DNA from: Variovorax sp. PBL-H6
GTDB lineage: Bacteria > Pseudomonadota > Gammaproteobacteria > Burkholderiales > Burkholderiaceae_C
DNA: 64,000 nt
Assembly (NCBI RefSeq): GCF_901827155.1
Contig: NZ_LR594659.1
Location: 558,001-622,000 of the forward strand
Reading direction: 5' to 3'
Shown piece after piece: positions 8,520 to 16,910 of this stretch; position 1 is the stretch's first letter; each line of letters begins with the position of its first letter. Both the position numbers and the translations under genes were made by a program. The notes below the pieces were generated by a model. The model was not told where the DNA came from, ran no database searches, and saw only the letters and a program-made list of their open reading frames with translations.

Positions 8520-9191
8520 TCAGCCACCGCGCTCGCGCAGGCCCAGCACGCGCCAGGAGAGCTGCACCAGCTCGCCTACCACGTCGTCGGGCGAGAGCCG
8601 GCCTTCGGGCCGGTACCAGCTGAAGAGAAAGCCGGGCAGACTGAGCGCGGCCAGTGCGGTGATCTTGGTCTCGCGAAAGTCCAGGTCACCGTCGCGCCGC
8701 GCCTCTTCGAGCAGAGGGCAGAGGCGATCGTAGAAGTGGTGCGCCAGCTTCTTCTGCGCCGCGACGTACTCGGGGCGGTAGACCTGGGGCTCGCGGTACG
8801 GGAAGAAAGCACAGGGATGATGGGCCACCGTGGCACGGATCAGGCGCTCGATGCCTTCTTTCACCTTCTCGACGGCGGGCCGCGGATCGCCCTGCGCAAA
8901 GTCCAGCGAGGTGAAGCAATCGACCGTCGGCTGCCAGGAGAGCGTCTCGAAGATCTCCTGCTTGTCGCGGAAGTAGTAGTAGACAAAGGGCTTGGTGACG
9001 TCGAGCGCGCGCACGATCTGCGCCATGGTGGTGTTGGCGTAGCCCTGCGCCGCGAAGAGCTGCGCGGCGGCCTGCAGAATGCGCTCGCGTTGCACGTCGG
9101 TCCCCGCGGTGGCCGCGCGCTGGCGGCCGGTGCCCTGCGGCAGGTCGGAACGCCCAGAGGGTTTGTGCGGTGTCGCCGAAGTTATACCCAT
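8520..9191 (-). CDS. TetR-family repressor of the divergent acyl-CoA / P450 region
   Basis: The 223-residue protein has a helix-turn-helix (about residues 35-80) with RERILQAAAQLFAAQGYANT and the recognition part VTKPFVYYYFRDKQEIFETL, then a helical ligand domain with the conserved arrangement of fatty-acid-type TetR proteins. It heads a leftward set (tetR, binding protein, P450) and faces the acyl-CoA synthetase gene 74 bases away. Its start codon lies inside the perfect palindrome TACCCATGGGTA, which suggests autoregulation. In Bacillus, the TetR protein FatR represses a CYP102 gene and is released by fatty acids; an equivalent arrangement here is my inference. A longer frame to 9329 would run into the divergent gene and is rejected. 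Confidence 0.87.
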   Translation of the reverse strand: MGITSATPHKPSGRSDLPQGTGRQRAATAGTDVQRERILQAAAQLFAAQGYANTTMAQIVRALDVTKPFVYYYFRDKQEIFETLSWQPTVDCFTSLDFAQGDPRPAVEKVKEGIERLIRATVAHHPCAFFPYREPQVYRPEYVAAQKKLAHHFYDRLCPLLEEARRDGDLDFRETKITALAALSLPGFLFSWYRPEGRLSPDDVVGELVQLSWRVLGLRERGG

Positions 9192-9196
9192 GGGTA
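9185..9196. promoter_or_regulatory. Perfect 12-bp palindrome, candidate TetR operator
   Basis: TACCCATGGGTA is its own reverse complement and covers the ATG of the tetR gene; it is 69 bases before the start of the acyl-CoA synthetase gene. A bound TetR dimer here could block its own gene and the divergent operon. Binding is inferred from symmetry and position only. Confidence 0.5.
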
Positions 9197-9265
9197 GGAT
9201 TGTTGGAGCACCATGGAGGCTTGGCAAGCGGCCAGTCCTATCGATAACCCTGTGAGAGTGACGCC

Positions 9266-10888
9266 ATGGAGACAATGACCCAGCTCCCCGTTCGCCCCGA
9301 GCAGCCCCTGCACGAGTACCTGCGCGCACATGCGCGCGAGCGCGGCGGGCATTCCGCCTGCATCTGGTACGGCCATGCGATGAGCTACGCCGAGCTCGAC
9401 GCTGCCAGCGACGCGTTCGCTGCGCGCCTGCAGGCGATCGGCGTCAAGAAGGGCGACCCGGTGGTGCTCTTCCTCAACAACTGCCCGCAGTACCTGGCGG
9501 CACACTACGGCATCCAGAAGATCGGTGCGATCGTGTGCCCGAGTGGCCCGCTCAACAAGGAGCATGAGCTGGCCTACCAGGTCAATGACCTGAATGCGCG
9601 CGTGATCGTCACGGCCTCTTCGCTGCTGCCGGTGGTGGACAAGGTGCGTGCGCAGAGTGCACTGGCGCACGTGTTCGTCGTGCACTACGCCGACTTGCTG
9701 CCGCCGGAACCGGCGCTCGACATTCCGAGCGACCTGGCTGCGGCCCAGCGCGAACCGCGCGTCGTGCCCGAGGGCTGCGAGGACTTCATGGCCGTCATGA
9801 AGAGCGGCTCGAGCCCGAATCCTGTCGCACTCTCGATGGACGACGTGGCCCTGATGACCTACACCTCCGGCACCACGGGCCTGCCCAAGGGCGCGATGCT
9901 GAGCTACGGCAATGCGCTCTTCAAGACGCGCGCGGCGGCCGACTGCAACGGCGTTGCAGCAGGCGACGTGCTGCTGTCGATCGCGCCGCTCTATCACATC
10001 GCCGGCATGCTGATGGGCGTCAACGTGCCCGTGCTGACCGGCGCAACCTCGGTGCTGCTGCACCGCTTCGAGCCGCGCGTGGTGCTGCAGGCCATCGAGC
10101 GCTATCGGGTGAGCTGGTGGTACAGCATCGCGCCGATGAACGTGGCGTGCATGCAGGTGGAGGGCATCGGCGGCTTCGACCTGTCCAGCCTGCGCATGAA
10201 CCCGGTCACCAGCTTCGGCATCACCTTCACCGAGCCCCTGGCCGCGCAGTGGCGCGGCCATGCGAAGAACTGCGTGTCCTTCGAGGCCGCGTACGGCTTG
10301 TCGGAGACCCACACCTGCGACACCTACACGCCCCACCATGCGCCGCGCTGGGGCACGCAAGGCATCGCGGTGCCGGGTGTCACCATCCGCATCGTCGATC
10401 CCGACACCGGCGCGGACCGGCCCGTGGGCGAGATCGGCGAGATCGTGCTCACCAGTCCCGGCAGCTTCAAGGGCTACTGGAACAAGCCGGAAGCGACTGC
10501 CGCGACGCTGCGCAACGGCTGGGTGCATACCGGCGACATGGGCAAGCTCGATGCCGAGGGCTACCTCACCTTCATCGGCCGCTTCAAGGAAATGATCAAG
10601 GTCTCGGGCTACAGCGTCTTCCCGGAGGAAGTCGAGACCATCCTCGTCAAGCACCCGGCTGTGGCGCAGGCGGCGGTGATTGCCGAGCCCGATGCGGACA
10701 AGGGCGAGGTGGTGAAGGCCTTCATCGTGCGCAAGCCCGGTGCCGCGCTCGAAGCCGACGCGCTGGTGGCCTGGGCGCGCGAGAACATGGCGCCCTACAA
10801 GGCGCCGCGCAGCGTGCGCTTCATCGATGCGCTGCCCACCACGGGCGCGGGCAAGGTGCTGCGCCGGCTGTTGAAAGACCATCCCTGA
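9266..10888 (+). CDS. Acyl-CoA synthetase (AMP-forming fatty/carboxylic acid CoA ligase)
   Basis: The 540-residue enzyme activates a carboxylic acid to its CoA thioester through an acyl-adenylate. It shows the ATP-binding P-loop-like motif YTSGTTGLPKG (199-209), the adenylate motif AYGLSETH, the hinge WVHTGDMGKLD, GRFKEMIKVSGYSVFPEEVE, and the C-terminal catalytic Lys region TTGAGKVLRR. Length is normal for the class. Two nearby starts exist (ATG 9266 and ATG 9275); the first is taken. The stop is followed 11 bases later by the single-chain carboxylase gene, so the thioester product is probably passed to that enzyme. The chain length of the acid cannot be read from sequence. Confidence 0.92.
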   Translation: METMTQLPVRPEQPLHEYLRAHARERGGHSACIWYGHAMSYAELDAASDAFAARLQAIGVKKGDPVVLFLNNCPQYLAAHYGIQKIGAIVCPSGPLNKEHELAYQVNDLNARVIVTASSLLPVVDKVRAQSALAHVFVVHYADLLPPEPALDIPSDLAAAQREPRVVPEGCEDFMAVMKSGSSPNPVALSMDDVALMTYTSGTTGLPKGAMLSYGNALFKTRAAADCNGVAAGDVLLSIAPLYHIAGMLMGVNVPVLTGATSVLLHRFEPRVVLQAIERYRVSWWYSIAPMNVACMQVEGIGGFDLSSLRMNPVTSFGITFTEPLAAQWRGHAKNCVSFEAAYGLSETHTCDTYTPHHAPRWGTQGIAVPGVTIRIVDPDTGADRPVGEIGEIVLTSPGSFKGYWNKPEATAATLRNGWVHTGDMGKLDAEGYLTFIGRFKEMIKVSGYSVFPEEVETILVKHPAVAQAAVIAEPDADKGEVVKAFIVRKPGAALEADALVAWARENMAPYKAPRSVRFIDALPTTGAGKVLRRLLKDHP

Positions 10889-10899
10889 AAGGCTGTCCG

Positions 10900-13800
10900 T
10901 TGTTCAAGAAGATCCTTGTGGCCAATCGCGGCGAGATCGCGGTGCGGCTGGTGCGCGCGTTGCGCGATCTCGGCATCGCGAGCGTTGCCGTCCATGCGAA
11001 GGACGACGCCGCGGCCCTGCACGTTCAATTGGCCGACAAGGCGGTTGCGCTCGGGCTCACGGGGCCCGCCGCCTACCTCGACAGCACGGCGCTGATCGAG
11101 ATCGCGCGTGCCGAGGGCTGCGATGCCGTGCATCCCGGCTATGGCTTTCTCAGTGAACGCGCCGATTTCGCGCAGGCCTGTGCGGACGCCGGCTTGTGCT
11201 TCATCGGCCCCACGCCCGACCAGCTCGCGCTCTTCGGCGACAAGGCGCGTGCCCGCGCGCTGGCGCAGCAATGCGATGTGCCCGTCATGCCCGGCAGTGC
11301 CGGTGCCGTGACGCTCGCCGAGGCGCGGGCCTTCTTTGCCGAGCAGCAAGCGGACGGGGCGGGCGTCATGGTCAAGGCCATCGGCGGCGGCGGGGGCCGC
11401 GGCATGCGCGCCGTACTCAGCGCGTCGGATTTGCCTGAAGCGCATGCGCGCTGCATGTCCGAGGCCAAGGCCGCCTTCGGCGTCGACGGCGTGTACGTCG
11501 AGCGCCTGATGCGGCACGCGCGCCACGTCGAGATCCAGGTGCTGGGCGACGGCCGCGCGGTCGCGAGCCTGGGCGAGCGCGAATGCACCCTGCAGCGGCG
11601 CTTCCAGAAACTGGTAGAGATCGCGCCGAGCCCTTCTCTGTCGCCGGCGCTGCGCGAGCGGCTGACACAGGCTGCGCTGCGGATGGCCAAGGCCGTGAGC
11701 TATCAGGGCCTGGGCACCTTCGAATTCCTGGTGGATGAGAAATCCACGGGCCTGCCCTTCGTCTTCATCGAGGCCAATCCGCGCCTGCAGGTCGAGCACA
11801 CGGTGACCGAGGCCGTTACCGGCCTCGACCTGGTGCAGCTGCAGATCGGCGTCGCGGCGGGGCAGCGGCTCGACGAGCTGGGCGTCGAAGCCGATCGCAG
11901 CGCGGCGCAGCGCGGCTTCGCGGTGCAATGGCGCCTCAACGCCGAGACACTCGACGCGCAGGGCCAGGCGCGCCCGGCAAGCGGCGCGCTGTCGCGCTTC
12001 GACCTGCCGGCCGGCCCCGGCGTGCGTATCGACACCCACGGCTACGTGGGCCTTTCGCCCTCGCCGCATTACGACACGCTGCTTGCCAAGCTGATCGTGC
12101 ATGCCGCTTCGCCGCGCTTCGAGGACGTGCTGCGGCGTTCGTTGCGCGCACTCGAGGAATGCCGCATCGAGGGCATCTCGACCAACCTTGCGCTGCTGCG
12201 TGCGATCGGCGAGCGGCCGGAGTTCGCGACCCAGAAGCTCCACACCCGCTTCGTCGAGGAGCATCTGGGCGACCTGCTCGCGTCGGCCTCGCGCATCGAT
12301 GCGGCGACCGCGCACGCGGCCCATCCGCACGCGGTCGAGCCGAAGGCGATGCCGCCGGAGCAGGACGACGGCGGCCTCGTGGTCAAGGCCCCGATGCCCG
12401 CGCGGCTGGTCCAGTTCGAGGTCGAGGTCGGCGACGTGCTGCCGGCCGGCGCGCAGCTCGGGGTGCTCGAGGCGATGAAGATGGAGCATCTGCTCCATGC
12501 GCCTGCTGCAGGCCGCGTGGTCGCGCTGCTGGCGGTGCCCGGCGACTACCTGGTCGAGGGGCAGTCGCTGCTGCGGCTCGAGCCGGTGGATGCGCAGGCG
12601 GCCGAGGCCGACGCGCGCGCCGAGCAGGACCTCGATGCGATCCGGCCCGACCTGCAGAAGGTCATCGACCGCCATGCCTTCACGCTGGACGCCCATCGAG
12701 GCGCAGCGGTCGCGAAGCGGCAGGCCCAGGGCGGCCGCACTGCGCGCGCCAATATCGCGGACCTGTGCGACCTCGCCGAGGAGCCGGGCAATTTCAGCGA
12801 GTACGGCGCACTCGCGATCGCGGCACAGACGCGCCGCCGCGCGCTCGATGACCTGATCGCCAACACGCCGGCCGACGGCATGGTCACCGGCATCGGCAGC
12901 GTCAACGCGAAGCAGTTCGGCCCCGAGAAGTCGCGCTGCGTGGTCATGGCCTACGACTACACCGTGCTCGCCGGCACGCAGGGCATGCGCAACCACCACA
13001 AGACCGATCGCATGCTGGGCATCGCACACCAGTTGAAGCTGCCGGTCGTGCTGTTCGCCGAAGGCGGCGGCGGCCGGCCGGGCGACACCGACATGCCGAT
13101 CGTCGCGGGTCTCAACAATCACACCTTCACTCGGTTCGCGGCGCTCTCGGGCCATGTGCCGGTGGTGGGCATCGTGCACGGGCGCTGCTTTGCGGGCAAC
13201 GCCGCGCTGCTGGGCTGCGCCGACGTGATCATCGCGACCGAGGCCAGCAACATCGGCATGAGCGGCCCCGCCATGATCGAGGGCGGTGGCCTCGGCACCT
13301 ATGCGCCCGAGCAGATCGGACCCAGTGGCGTGCAGTCGCGCAATGGCGTGATCGACATCCTCGTGAAGGACGAGGCGGCCGCGGTGGCGGCGGCGAAGCA
13401 GTACCTCTCGTACTTCCAGGGGCCGACGCCCGAATGGCAATGCGCCGACCCGCGCACGCTGCGCCATGTGGTGCCGGAGAACCGGCTGCGCGTGTACGAC
13501 GTGCGCGCCGCGATGCGCGGCGTGGCCGACACCGGGTCGCTGCTCGAGTTGCGCGCCGGCTTCGGCGCCGGCATCGTCACTGCATTGGCTCGCATCGAAG
13601 GCAAGCCGATCGGCCTGCTCGCGAACAACCCGCATCACCTCGGCGGCGCGATCGACGCGGAGGCTGCCGACAAGGCCGCGCGCTTCATGCAGCTTTGCAA
13701 CGCGCACGGCCTGCCGCTGGTGGCGCTGTGCGACACGCCGGGCTTCATGGTGGGCCCCGAGATCGAGGCGCAAGCACAGGTGCGTCATGTGTGCCGCATG

Positions 13801-14199
13801 TTCATGGTGGCCTCGCACCTGCGCGTGCCTTACTTCGCGGTGGTGCTGCGCAAGGGCTACGGGCTGGGCGCGCAGGCGATGACGGCCGGCGGCTTCGACG
13901 CGCCGGTCTTCACCGTGGCCTGGCCCACCGGCGAGTTCGGTGCGATGGGGCTCGAGGGCGCGGTGCGCCTGGGCTTTCGCAAGGAGCTCCAGGCCGCGGC
14001 CGAGGGGCACGAGCGCGATGCCTTGTTCAAGGAGCTGGTGGCGCAGCAGTATGCGAATGGCGAGGCGATCCATATGGCGCAGACGCTGGAGATCGACGCG
14101 GTCATCGACCCCGCCGATACGCGCGCCTGGCTGGTGCGCGGGCTTGCCTCGGCGACGGTGGCGCCCCGGCCGGCCCTGCCGTTCGTCGATACCTGGTAG
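10900..14199 (+). CDS. Single-chain biotin-dependent acyl-CoA carboxylase (BC-BCCP-CT in one polypeptide)
   Basis: This 1099-residue enzyme unites all parts of an acyl-CoA carboxylase. Residues 1-450 form biotin carboxylase (KILVANRGEIAVR at the start, ATP-grasp loop GGGGGRGM, HVEIQVLGD, FIEANPRLQVEHTVTE). Residues about 480-565 are the biotinyl domain with AMKM and biotin attachment at Lys527. Residues about 600-1099 hold both halves of the carboxyltransferase (crotonase fold, GCADVIIATEASNIGMSGPA; CDTPGFMVG). This is the layout of the long-chain acyl-CoA carboxylases described as 120-kDa homohexamers; ordinary ACC, PCC and MCC split the domains. The start is TTG 10900 with GAAAGG 6-11 bases upstream. 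The substrate is unproven. Confidence 0.92.
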   Translation: MFKKILVANRGEIAVRLVRALRDLGIASVAVHAKDDAAALHVQLADKAVALGLTGPAAYLDSTALIEIARAEGCDAVHPGYGFLSERADFAQACADAGLCFIGPTPDQLALFGDKARARALAQQCDVPVMPGSAGAVTLAEARAFFAEQQADGAGVMVKAIGGGGGRGMRAVLSASDLPEAHARCMSEAKAAFGVDGVYVERLMRHARHVEIQVLGDGRAVASLGERECTLQRRFQKLVEIAPSPSLSPALRERLTQAALRMAKAVSYQGLGTFEFLVDEKSTGLPFVFIEANPRLQVEHTVTEAVTGLDLVQLQIGVAAGQRLDELGVEADRSAAQRGFAVQWRLNAETLDAQGQARPASGALSRFDLPAGPGVRIDTHGYVGLSPSPHYDTLLAKLIVHAASPRFEDVLRRSLRALEECRIEGISTNLALLRAIGERPEFATQKLHTRFVEEHLGDLLASASRIDAATAHAAHPHAVEPKAMPPEQDDGGLVVKAPMPARLVQFEVEVGDVLPAGAQLGVLEAMKMEHLLHAPAAGRVVALLAVPGDYLVEGQSLLRLEPVDAQAAEADARAEQDLDAIRPDLQKVIDRHAFTLDAHRGAAVAKRQAQGGRTARANIADLCDLAEEPGNFSEYGALAIAAQTRRRALDDLIANTPADGMVTGIGSVNAKQFGPEKSRCVVMAYDYTVLAGTQGMRNHHKTDRMLGIAHQLKLPVVLFAEGGGGRPGDTDMPIVAGLNNHTFTRFAALSGHVPVVGIVHGRCFAGNAALLGCADVIIATEASNIGMSGPAMIEGGGLGTYAPEQIGPSGVQSRNGVIDILVKDEAAAVAAAKQYLSYFQGPTPEWQCADPRTLRHVVPENRLRVYDVRAAMRGVADTGSLLELRAGFGAGIVTALARIEGKPIGLLANNPHHLGGAIDAEAADKAARFMQLCNAHGLPLVALCDTPGFMVGPEIEAQAQVRHVCRMFMVASHLRVPYFAVVLRKGYGLGAQAMTAGGFDAPVFTVAWPTGEFGAMGLEGAVRLGFRKELQAAAEGHERDALFKELVAQQYANGEAIHMAQTLEIDAVIDPADTRAWLVRGLASATVAPRPALPFVDTW

Positions 14200-14239
14200 C
14201 CCGCGCGGGCCTGCGTCCGACACACCCGCAGGCGAGGGC

Positions 14240-15556
14240 TTGCGTAAACTGCCCGGCTTGCGCACGGACCTGTTCTCACGACGACGATTCGCCAAGGCCG
14301 GGCTCGCACACGGCGCGGGCCTGGCGCTGCTGGCTGGCGTTCCGCTGCCCCTGCTTGCGCAGCCCGCCTCGGGGCAGCGACCGCGCTGGGCTGCGAGCTG
14401 GGCCGCGGCGCCGTTCGACTACGTGCCGGCGCCGCTGTTCCCGGGCCTGCCGGCGCTGCCTCCCAGGCCGCAGCGCTTCGACGGGCAAAGCCTGCGCCAG
14501 CTGATGGTGTCGGCATTGGGCGGCGAGCGAGTGCGTGTGCGCTTCTCGAACCTCTTCGGACGCCAGCCCCTGCGGATCATCGAGGCCAGCGCAGGGCTTG
14601 CTGCCGGCAGCGACACGGTGGCGCCGGCCACCCTGCAGCGGCTGCGATTCAACGGGCGCAGCGGCATCACGATCGCGCCTGGACGCGAGGCCTGGAGCGA
14701 CCCGGCCCTGCTCGGCATCGAGCCGGGACAGACCGTGGCCGTGAGCTACCAGGTGGAACCCGGTACGCCTTTCGCCACCGTGCATCCGTTCGGCGCGACG
14801 CTGACCATGGCCGGCGCTGCCGTGATGCGCGCGAACTGGCGCGGTGCCGCGCCTTCGCCCATCGCGCACATCGTCACGGGCTTGGATGTCGCCGCGCAAG
14901 CGACGCCGCGCGTGATCGTGGCCTTCGGCGATTCGATCACCCAGGGCACCGGCAATGGCGAGATTGCGCCGGCGAGCTATCCGGAGCGGCTGGCGCAGCG
15001 GCTGCGCGAGCACCCCGGCAAGCACGGCGGCTTCTGCGTCGTCAACGCGGGGATCGGCGGCAACCGGCTGCTCCTGGAGGGCACGGGCCCCCGCGGCCTC
15101 GATCGATTCCGGCGCGACGCGCTGGGGCAGAGCGGCGTGACGCATGTGCTGATTCTCATCGGCATCAACGATCTCGGGGTCAGCCTGCCCGAGGCGATGC
15201 AGGGCTTGTCCCCGGCCTTCAGGCCGGCCAGCACCGAGCAGCTCGCGGCGGGGCTGCAGCAACTGGTCGGGCAGGCGCGCGAGCAAGCCGTGAAGGTGCT
15301 GCTGGGCACGATCACGCCTTTCAAGGGTGCCGCCTATTGGAGCGAAGAAAAGGAGCTGCGCCGGCAGGCCCTGAATCGCTGGATCCGGGGCCGCCAGGAC
15401 GTCGATGCGGTGGTGGATTTCGACCGAGCGCTGCGCGACGCCGCCGACCCGGCTGCCATGAACCCGCAGTACGACAGCGGCGACCACCTGCACCCCGGCC
15501 CCCCCGGCTATGCGGCCATGGGCGATGCCATCGACCTGCGAGAGCTGAGCGAATAG
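14240..15556 (+). CDS. Tat-exported SGNH/GDSL-family hydrolase
   Basis: The protein (438 residues from TTG 14240) begins with a twin-arginine signal: SRRRFAK followed by a hydrophobic stretch and LLAQPASG, so it should be folded in the cytoplasm and exported. A beta-rich N-terminal part (about 50-215) precedes the SGNH domain: block I FGDSITQG with Ser232, the Gly and Asn of blocks II and III in NAGIGGNRLL and GINDLG, and block V with Asp and His in GDHLHPG. Such enzymes cleave acyl or acetyl esters, often from carbohydrates. No ATG is available at the right place; TTG 14258 is an alternative start. It follows the carboxylase by 40 bases and may be read with it. Confidence 0.85.
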   Translation: MRKLPGLRTDLFSRRRFAKAGLAHGAGLALLAGVPLPLLAQPASGQRPRWAASWAAAPFDYVPAPLFPGLPALPPRPQRFDGQSLRQLMVSALGGERVRVRFSNLFGRQPLRIIEASAGLAAGSDTVAPATLQRLRFNGRSGITIAPGREAWSDPALLGIEPGQTVAVSYQVEPGTPFATVHPFGATLTMAGAAVMRANWRGAAPSPIAHIVTGLDVAAQATPRVIVAFGDSITQGTGNGEIAPASYPERLAQRLREHPGKHGGFCVVNAGIGGNRLLLEGTGPRGLDRFRRDALGQSGVTHVLILIGINDLGVSLPEAMQGLSPAFRPASTEQLAAGLQQLVGQAREQAVKVLLGTITPFKGAAYWSEEKELRRQALNRWIRGRQDVDAVVDFDRALRDAADPAAMNPQYDSGDHLHPGPPGYAAMGDAIDLRELSE

Positions 15557-15676
15557 CGCGCCGTCGTGTTGCAACAAAAGGAGACACCCGTTTACAAAAG
15601 GCTGCGCGCGGGGCTTACACGCGCTTCACACGGTCCCGGGAGGATGAAGGCTCCAACAACTCATGAGGGCATCCCC

Positions 15677-16132
15677 ATGAAAAAACTCGCGATTTCTTTT
15701 GCCGTCGGCGCCGCGTCGCTTTTGTCGCTGGGCACTGTCGTGATGGCGCCAACCACCGCACAGGCCCAGCCAGCGATCGTCATCCGGACCGCGCCACCCC
15801 CTCCGCGCGCGGAGCGCGTGCCACCGCCGCGCCGTGGCTATGTATGGGCGCCGGGCCATTACGAGTGGCGCCGCAACCACCATGCGTGGGTGCCCGGCAC
15901 CTGGGTGCGTGCCCGGCCGGGCTATGCCTACCGTGCGCCGGAATGGCGTGAGCGCGATGGGCGCTGGGAATACAACCGCGGCCGCTGGGACCGCGATCGC
16001 GATGGCGTGCCGAACCGCTTCGACCGCGACCGCGACAACGACGGCGTGCCGAACCGCCTGGACCGCGACCGCGACAACGACGGCGTGCCGAACCGCCGCG
16101 ACAGCCGGCCCAACAATCCGAATCGCAGCTGA
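15677..16132 (+). CDS. Secreted WXXGXW-repeat protein with C-terminal Asp-rich repeats
   Basis: The 151-residue product has a Sec signal peptide (MKKLAISFAVGAASLLSLG, cleavage near AQAQP), a proline-rich linker, a YXWQ/BcpO-like region with WAPGHYEWRR and WVPGTW, and a C-terminal set of three DRDRDxDGVPNR units that resemble the calcium-binding loops of thrombospondin type 3 repeats. It is probably periplasmic or attached to the outer membrane. GAGGGC lies 8 bases before the ATG; an upstream in-frame start at 15566 would destroy the signal peptide. The gene stands alone and ends at a strong terminator. Its biochemical role is unknown. Confidence 0.82.
   Translation: MKKLAISFAVGAASLLSLGTVVMAPTTAQAQPAIVIRTAPPPPRAERVPPPRRGYVWAPGHYEWRRNHHAWVPGTWVRARPGYAYRAPEWRERDGRWEYNRGRWDRDRDGVPNRFDRDRDNDGVPNRLDRDRDNDGVPNRRDSRPNNPNRS
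15989..16099 (+). repeat. Three tandem in-frame units encoding DRDRD(ND)GVPNR
   Basis: Units are 15989-16021 (33 bp), 16022-16060 and 16061-16099 (39 bp each); the last two differ only at the final codon. The first unit lacks the Asn-Asp codons. They encode Asp-rich loops of a calcium-binding type within the secreted protein. Confidence 0.85.
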
Positions 16133-16147
16133 TGTGATGTGAGCTCG

Positions 16148-16180
16148 GAGAAACGCCCGCGCAAGCGGGCGTTTCTCTTT
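16148..16180. terminator. Bidirectional intrinsic terminator
   Basis: A perfect 13-bp stem (16148-16160 with 16165-16177) closes a GCAA tetraloop of the stable GNRA type and is followed by TTT; the reverse strand offers a short T-rich flank too. It separates the secreted-protein gene from the convergent lrgB gene, whose stop codon it touches. Confidence 0.85.
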
Positions 16181-16907
16181 AGCCGAGCAGGCTGAAGGCC
16201 AATGGCATCAACAGCGCTGCCAGCACCACCTGCATCCCCAGCGCGAGCCCCGCGTAGGCCCCCGCATCCGCATCCACGTGCAGGGCACGCGCGGCGCCGA
16301 TGCCATGGGCCGCCGTGCCGAGTGCGAAGCCGCGCGCCGCGAGTCCGGCCGGCCCGGTGCCGATGCGCAGGGCATCGAAGAGGTACTTGCCCGAGAGCGC
16401 GCCGATCATGCCGGTCAGCACCGCGAACACTGCCGACAAGGCGGGGATACCGCCGATCTTCTCGGAAATGCCCATTGCGACGGGCGCCGTCACTGACTTG
16501 GGTGCCAGCGAAAGCACCACGTCGTGCGGCAGCCCCACGGCCCACGCCAGGGCCACGGCCGAGGCGCTCGCGGCAATGCCGCCCAGCACCGCCGCCAGCA
16601 GCAGCCGGCCGAAGCGCGCCTTGAGCTCGGCGCGGCGCTGCCACAGTGGCCAGGCCAGCGCGACCACAGCGGGGCCGAGCAGGAAATGGATGAACTGGGC
16701 GCCCGCGAAGTAGCTGGGGTAGTCCACCCCGGTCGCGAGCAGCCCGCCGGCCAGCGCGATCACCGACCACAGCACCGGATTGGCCCAGGGCGCGCTGCCC
16801 AGCCGCGCGTAGGCCGCGTTCGCGAGCAGGTAGGTCACCAGCGTGGCGGTGAGGCCGAAGAGCGGCGTGGCGGAAAGATAGATCCAGAGTTCGACGAAGC
16901 GAGGCAT
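16179..16907 (-). CDS. lrgB: LrgB/CidB-family membrane protein
   Basis: The 242-residue, strongly hydrophobic protein has about six to seven membrane segments and the LrgB signature SLAPKSVTAPVAMGISEKIGG-like stretch (about 136-155) with the conserved GTAAHGIGAARA. LrgB works with LrgA. In Staphylococcus the pair modulates murein hydrolysis, in Bacillus the related PftAB carries pyruvate, and the plant chloroplast fusion PLGG1 carries glycolate and glycerate. Here it is the last gene of a glcD-lrgA-lrgB unit; its ATG is 3 bases behind the lrgA stop. That neighbour supports carboxylate transport over holin-like function. Confidence 0.92.
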   Translation of the reverse strand: MPRFVELWIYLSATPLFGLTATLVTYLLANAAYARLGSAPWANPVLWSVIALAGGLLATGVDYPSYFAGAQFIHFLLGPAVVALAWPLWQRRAELKARFGRLLLAAVLGGIAASASAVALAWAVGLPHDVVLSLAPKSVTAPVAMGISEKIGGIPALSAVFAVLTGMIGALSGKYLFDALRIGTGPAGLAARGFALGTAAHGIGAARALHVDADAGAYAGLALGMQVVLAALLMPLAFSLLG

Positions 16908-16910
16908 GGG

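Noticed and set aside
4649..8623. A 1324-codon open frame opposite the P450 and binding-protein genes
   Set aside because: It is a mirror effect of very high third-position GC: composition is low-complexity (Arg, Ala, Leu, His, Gln), it has no recognisable domain and it covers two well-supported genes.
10795..14295. A 1166-codon frame opposite the single-chain carboxylase
   Set aside because: Shadow of a long GC-rich gene; no domain and no sensible start.
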